The notes beneath the pieces were generated by a model. That model was given only the letters and a program-made list of their open reading frames with translations. It was not told the origin of the DNA and searched no databases. Shown one piece after another: positions 6,727-10,483 of a stretch of 10,483 nt of DNA; the first letter of the stretch is position 1, and each line of letters begins with the position of its first letter. Source of the stretch: an uncultured Flavobacteriia bacterium. GTDB lineage: Bacteria; Bacteroidota; Bacteroidia; Flavobacteriales_D; Crocinitomicaceae. The stretch lies in contig CAIYXD010000395.1 of NCBI GenBank assembly GCA_903930085.1, positions 1-10,483 of the forward strand, in the 5' to 3' direction. The position numbers and the translations under genes are program-made.

Positions 6727-8120
6727 GAAAAGGAGAATCCATAGTAGCACATTTTGATTGGGCATTGTTTGTATCCTATTTGATTTTATTAATCATGGGT
6801 GTAGCAACGGTTTATTCCACTGCTTACAATGAAGATCACCCAAGTTTGTTTGATTTTTCGCAAAAATATGGGAAGCAAATTATTTGGCTCGGTGTTTCCT
6901 TGTTTCTAGGTTTAATCGTTTTTTTAATTGATTCGGATATTTACCAAAAATTTGCCGTTCCAATCTATTTATTCACCTTATCCCTTTTGGTGGTTGTATT
7001 GTTTATGCCGCCTGTACATGGCGCGCGCGCATGGCTCGGAATTGGAACGATGGGAATTCAACCGGCAGAATTTGCCAAAATAGGTTCCGCACTTCTACTT
7101 GCTCGCTTTATAAGTAATGTTAATGTAAAGCAGCAAAATATTCAAACGGTTTTCCTTGCAAATGCAATTATTCTAATTCCAATGGCTCTGATTTTGTTGC
7201 AGCCGGATGCTGGAACTTTTGTCGTTTTTACTTCTTTTCTGTTTGTAATGTACCGCGAGGGAATTACCTACGACCCTCTAATTCTAAAAATCATGAACGG
7301 AATTCCAGGAGTAAAGTTTAAGCAAACATGGGTCGGAAGCCATTTTATCCCAATTTTATTTGTAGTTGTTTTCTTGAGTTTGGTAACGCTATTGATGAGC
7401 AACGAAGTGCTTGAATTTGACTTTTTACCAGGCCTAGAAATCCCAGGATTTTGGAGTGTAATTATTTCGTTAACCATTTTAGCCCTTTTGGCCCTTGTCA
7501 TTTCTAGATTGTTAGGGGCGAAAAGAGAAAGAAAAAGAGTGTTGTTCGTTGTTTTGATTGGGTTTGTTTTGGCGGCAGGATTATCGTCCATTGTAAACTT
7601 CGGTTTTCAAGGTTTGGCTGAACATCAAAAAGATAGAATTGAACTTTTTTTAGGCCTAAAAGAAGATCCGAATGGAGAAGATTACAACCGAAATAGAGCA
7701 ATGGCAGCAGTCGGTTCCGGAGGGTTTTTAGGCAAAGGTTACAACAAAGCTTCCGTTTCCAGTGTGGAAAGTAACCACGTTCCAGAAAGTGAAACCGACT
7801 TTATTTTTTGCCCTTTCGCAGAAGAATGGGGTTTTGCAGGGGTTTTCATTTTGGTTAGCGTGTATATGTTTGTGCTCATGCGAATTATAGTTATTGCAGA
7901 ACGGCAACGTTCCGTTTTTAATCGTGTATACGCCTATGCGGTTGGAATGATTTTATTTTACCATTTTGCCATTAATATCGGAATGAATATCGGATTTGCT
8001 CCGGTTATTGGAATTCCACTGCCGTTCTTTAGCTATGGAGGATCTTCGATGATGTCATTTTCGATGATGCTTTTCATTCTGTTGAAACTCGATAGCCAAC
8101 GACGGGATGTATTACAATAA
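6723..8120 (+). CDS. rodA: RodA, SEDS-family peptidoglycan glycosyltransferase
   Basis: RodA polymerises lipid II into glycan strands in the inner membrane, paired with PBP2. SEDS motifs are visible: HGARAWLG (H99-W104) and QPAEFAKI after it, LQPDAGT (D162), AVGSGGFLGKGY, the loop VPESETDFIF, whose D359 corresponds to the essential aspartate of SEDS enzymes, EEWGFAG, and SYGGSS (S437-S442) near the C-terminus. The 465 residues exceed the roughly 370-430 of typical RodA. The excess lies between D162 and the GSGG motif, where about three hydrophobic segments (207-227, 243-266, 273-293) are seen against one or two in E. coli, with a basic patch AKRERKR between the last two. I infer one extra pair of helices, possibly a lineage trait. 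The start overlaps the mrdA stop as ATGA. RodA is chosen over FtsW from context. No terminator is evident after TAA 8118-8120. Confidence 0.96.
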   Translation: MRKGESIVAHFDWALFVSYLILLIMGVATVYSTAYNEDHPSLFDFSQKYGKQIIWLGVSLFLGLIVFLIDSDIYQKFAVPIYLFTLSLLVVVLFMPPVHGARAWLGIGTMGIQPAEFAKIGSALLLARFISNVNVKQQNIQTVFLANAIILIPMALILLQPDAGTFVVFTSFLFVMYREGITYDPLILKIMNGIPGVKFKQTWVGSHFIPILFVVVFLSLVTLLMSNEVLEFDFLPGLEIPGFWSVIISLTILALLALVISRLLGAKRERKRVLFVVLIGFVLAAGLSSIVNFGFQGLAEHQKDRIELFLGLKEDPNGEDYNRNRAMAAVGSGGFLGKGYNKASVSSVESNHVPESETDFIFCPFAEEWGFAGVFILVSVYMFVLMRIIVIAERQRSVFNRVYAYAVGMILFYHFAINIGMNIGFAPVIGIPLPFFSYGGSSMMSFSMMLFILLKLDSQRRDVLQ

Positions 8121-8150
8121 TTTCAAAAAGTATTAAACGAAAGAAATCTT

Positions 8151-8158
8151 TACATTTA
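8151..8158 (+). promoter_or_regulatory. Possible -7 promoter element for the class A PBP gene
   Basis: TACATTTA matches seven of eight positions of TAnnTTTG and lies 16 bases before ATG 8175, similar to the geometry at purH. No -33 element is evident. The 8121-8174 gap holds no convincing terminator, so read-through from rodA is also possible. Weak evidence in AT-rich DNA. Confidence 0.3.
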
Positions 8159-8174
8159 CATAAATTAGTTAACC

Positions 8175-10483
8175 ATGAAAGATAAGAAAGGAACAAAAAA
8201 CATTTTTTTTGATAAAGAACAAAAGAAATTGACCTATTTATTTTGGTTCTTTGCTATGCTCCCTTTGTTAATCGTTGCTTCCTTATTATTGTTCCAATCG
8301 GAAGATGATTTGCCGCCAGTAGCAATGTTAGATAACCCACCCGAATTATTAGCTTCTGTTGTTTTGGCGGAAGATGGTGAAACAGAATTAGGAAGGTACT
8401 GGAAAATAAACCGAACAAGTGTGGCATTCAAAGAAATTTCACCTTTTGTGATCGACGCATTGATATCCACGGAAGACGAACGATTTTTAGACCATTCCGG
8501 AGTGGATTTTAAAGCAATCGGGCGAGCAGTCGTATCTGTCGGAGGAGCCGGAGGAGCATCCACAATTTCACAGCAATTAGCAAAGCTTTTATTTACGCTG
8601 CAACAGCGGGAACGCGAAGAATTGGCGCGTGCAACTGGCGAATCGGTATCGAATTCCTCCAATTGGAAGATTGGTCGAATTTTCCGTCGAATAAATGAAA
8701 AAGTACGGGAAAATATTATCGCAACACGCCTAGAAAAACGGTACACTAAGGAGGAAATTATTACCATGTATTTAAATCAGTTCGATTTTTTATACAATGC
8801 CGTTGGAATTGAAAATGCTGCGAAAGTTTACTTTAATAAAAAACCGATTAATTTGAATAAAGAGGAAGCAGCAATGCTAGTTGGAATGTGTAAAAACCCC
8901 GGCTTGTATAATCCTTACACGCACAAAATCAAAAATTACAGAGGTAAAATCGCTACGGAAAAAAATATCGCACTTTCAGCGGTTACATCGGAAGAAGTTG
9001 CTGTAAAAAGGGGTGAAGATTCCTTAAGAGCGGTATCGCGTAGAAACCAAGTTCTGTTTCAATGGTTAAAAAATAGCAAGGAGAATAATGCAGCTTTGAA
9101 AAACAATATAACGCAAGAAGAATTTGATCTTTTGAAGGTGAAACCATTGTATGTTGATTATCAAGTTGTGGATCACAAACAAGGAATGGCGCCTTATTTT
9201 CGAGAAGCGGTTCGAAAGGAACTTACCAATCTGTTTTTGGAAAAAAATCCCGATGGAAGCTGGAAATACCAAAGACAAGATGGAACGCCATACGATATTT
9301 ACCGCGACGGATTAAAAATTTATACCACTATTGATGCTAATTTGCAGAAATATGCGGAAGAGGCGGTTACGCGTCACTTGAAGGAAAATTTACAAAAACC
9401 ATTCAACGACAACAATCGAAGAGTGCGCAATTACCCATTCAGTAATTCTATTACGGATGAGGCGGCAGAGTCTATCATGCGCAGTGCCAGACTAAATTCT
9501 CCGCGGTATGCTAAACTAGCAGAAAGTGGCTTGTCTGAAAATGAAATTTCACAAAATTTTAATACACCACAACAAATGACAATCTTCTCCTGGGATGGAG
9601 AAACCGATACGTTACTTTCACCAAATGATTCTATTCGGTATTATAAATCTTTTCTACATGCGGGCTTACTTTCTATAGAACCGCAGACTGGATTTGTGAA
9701 AGCGTGGGTGGGCGGTGCAAATTTTCAACATTTTGCCTTCGATCACGTGAAACAAGGAAAACGACAAGTTGGATCTACGATAAAACCATTTGTCTATGGA
9801 ACAGCAATGGCAATGGGCGTAGTAAAACCATGCACGCAATTTGCAAATACAGCGTATTGCGTCGATTTGCAAGATGGTGGCGGAAATATTAATGGCCGTT
9901 GGTGTCCAAAAAATGCTGGTGGATCAGATGCTGGGGTTGTTTCTGCTTCAACGGGTTTGGCGCAATCTATGAATAATATTACAGTTGCTGTGATGGCAAA
10001 AATGGGAGGTTACGCCGGACCAAAAACGATTTCTAAGTTATTGAAACAAATGGATATTAATTTACGCCCGGAAGATGAGGTTCCTTCCATGTGTCTAGGA
10101 ATTATGGATCTTTCCTTATTTGAACTGGTCGGAGCTCAAAGTATTTTTGTGAATAATGGAATTTACAATCGTCCAACAACTATCTTGCGAATTGAGGATA
10201 GAAGCGGAAATGTAATCTATAATGCCAAACCGTATTCCAAAGAAGTGCTGAACGAAAATGTGGCTTACGAAACATTGAAAATGATGAAACAAGTTGTCAC
10301 GGGTGGAACAGCAGGAAGCTTGCGCGGTGGACAATCTTGGGGAAATGTATTAGCTCCAACAGCAGGAAAAACGGGAACAACGCAAAAAAATTCAGACGGT
10401 TGGTTTGTTGGTTTGACACCAGATTTGGTAACAGGAGTTTGGGTTGGAGCAGAAGATCCTTCCGTTAGATTTAATTCTATGAC
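8175..10483 (+). CDS. mrcA: Class A penicillin-binding protein, PBP1A-like GT51 transglycosylase/transpeptidase (3' partial)
   Basis: This bifunctional enzyme polymerises lipid II and cross-links the product in the periplasm. The frame from ATG 8175 has no stop before the window end, so 769 residues are visible and the C-terminus is missing. A basic cytoplasmic tail precedes one membrane helix (about 19-40). The GT51 domain (about 75-250) has the catalytic E100 in STEDERFLDHSGVDF, GGASTISQQLAKLLF, NEKVRENIIATRLE and ITMYLNQFDFLYNAVGIENA. A linker with GLKIYTTIDANLQ (from 379) and about 100 residues of unassigned sequence leads to the transpeptidase (from about 496, LLSIEPQTGFVKAWVGG). Its motifs S534-TIK537, S598-MN600 and K732-TGT are complete. 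The first motif is followed by KPFVYG, as in the family. The symbol is family-level; ponA is an equivalent name. It lies 54 bases after rodA, possibly with its own promoter. Confidence 0.93.
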   Translation, partial: MKDKKGTKNIFFDKEQKKLTYLFWFFAMLPLLIVASLLLFQSEDDLPPVAMLDNPPELLASVVLAEDGETELGRYWKINRTSVAFKEISPFVIDALISTEDERFLDHSGVDFKAIGRAVVSVGGAGGASTISQQLAKLLFTLQQREREELARATGESVSNSSNWKIGRIFRRINEKVRENIIATRLEKRYTKEEIITMYLNQFDFLYNAVGIENAAKVYFNKKPINLNKEEAAMLVGMCKNPGLYNPYTHKIKNYRGKIATEKNIALSAVTSEEVAVKRGEDSLRAVSRRNQVLFQWLKNSKENNAALKNNITQEEFDLLKVKPLYVDYQVVDHKQGMAPYFREAVRKELTNLFLEKNPDGSWKYQRQDGTPYDIYRDGLKIYTTIDANLQKYAEEAVTRHLKENLQKPFNDNNRRVRNYPFSNSITDEAAESIMRSARLNSPRYAKLAESGLSENEISQNFNTPQQMTIFSWDGETDTLLSPNDSIRYYKSFLHAGLLSIEPQTGFVKAWVGGANFQHFAFDHVKQGKRQVGSTIKPFVYGTAMAMGVVKPCTQFANTAYCVDLQDGGGNINGRWCPKNAGGSDAGVVSASTGLAQSMNNITVAVMAKMGGYAGPKTISKLLKQMDINLRPEDEVPSMCLGIMDLSLFELVGAQSIFVNNGIYNRPTTILRIEDRSGNVIYNAKPYSKEVLNENVAYETLKMMKQVVTGGTAGSLRGGQSWGNVLAPTAGKTGTTQKNSDGWFVGLTPDLVTGVWVGAEDPSVRFNSM

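Noticed and set aside
7020..7030. Alternating GC tract, possible Z-DNA or regulatory site
   Set aside because: It encodes Gly-Ala-Arg-Ala of the conserved HGARAW motif of RodA. Codon choice explains it and nothing else supports a site.
7268..7591. Minus-strand open frame of 107 codons opposite rodA
   Set aside because: It overlaps rodA completely and its composition mirrors the hydrophobic codons of the opposite strand. No initiation signal or family match is seen.
8141..8151. Small inverted repeat AAAGA/TCTTT after rodA as a terminator
   Set aside because: It has only five AT-rich pairs and no T-tract after it, so it is too weak to call.
8203..8210. Run of eight T near the start of the class A PBP gene as a phase-variation switch
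   Set aside because: It encodes Ile-Phe-Phe in an AT-rich gene and is short for a phase-variable tract. No strain comparison is available to support variation.
8234..8767. Minus-strand open frame of 177 codons opposite the class A PBP
   Set aside because: It is long, but it sits across the GT51 domain, whose + frame has all its motifs intact. The minus product is Ser/Arg-rich with no recognisable motif, so it is a shadow frame.
1..10483. Search for CRISPR repeats, tRNA or rRNA genes, insertion sequences, attachment sites or toxin-antitoxin pairs
   Set aside because: None seen. No spaced direct repeats, transposase motifs or structural RNA signatures were recognised, and the genes are compact housekeeping genes on one strand.

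Overview
This is an AT-rich bacterial window with every gene on the + strand. It most likely comes from the Bacteroidota, probably the order Flavobacteriales; a Fluviicola or Crocinitomicaceae-like organism is a guess. Four things point there. The first gene ends in a type IX secretion (T9SS type A) sorting domain behind a GEVED domain. Shine-Dalgarno sequences are almost absent. The -7 promoter element typical of this phylum, TAnnTTTG, occurs exactly upstream of two genes. The order purH-mreB-mreC-mreD-mrdA-rodA is, from memory, usual in flavobacteria.

Layout. Positions 1-705 are the 3' end of a secreted GEVED/T9SS protein, closed by a strong intrinsic terminator (724-754). Positions 818-2347 are purH, the bifunctional enzyme for the last two steps of IMP synthesis, with a TAnnTTTG box 22 bases before its ATG. 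Positions 2442-3467 are mreB. A 48-base gap follows, holding an inverted repeat and an exact TAnnTTTG box that ends three bases before the mreC ATG. mreC, mreD, mrdA (PBP2) and rodA (3516-8120) are joined by three consecutive ATGA stop/start overlaps. After 54 bases comes a class A penicillin-binding protein (bifunctional GT51 transglycosylase/transpeptidase), open from 8175 to the window end and cut off there.

How the genes work together. MreB filaments with MreC and MreD form the elongasome scaffold. RodA (SEDS glycosyltransferase) and PBP2 (class B transpeptidase) are its peptidoglycan polymerase/cross-linker pair, and the class A PBP supplies a second synthase. purH is a metabolic neighbour with no mechanistic link visible here.

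I see no undescribed defence, mobile or RNA-based system. There is no CRISPR array, IS element, tRNA or rRNA, and no gap above about 112 bases. The points worth a second look are regulatory (a possible leaderless mreC transcript, the mreB/mreC hairpin, serial ATGA coupling) and protein-level (a Cys/His cluster in PBP2, an enlarged middle region in RodA). All catalytic motifs of the cell-wall enzymes are intact where visible.
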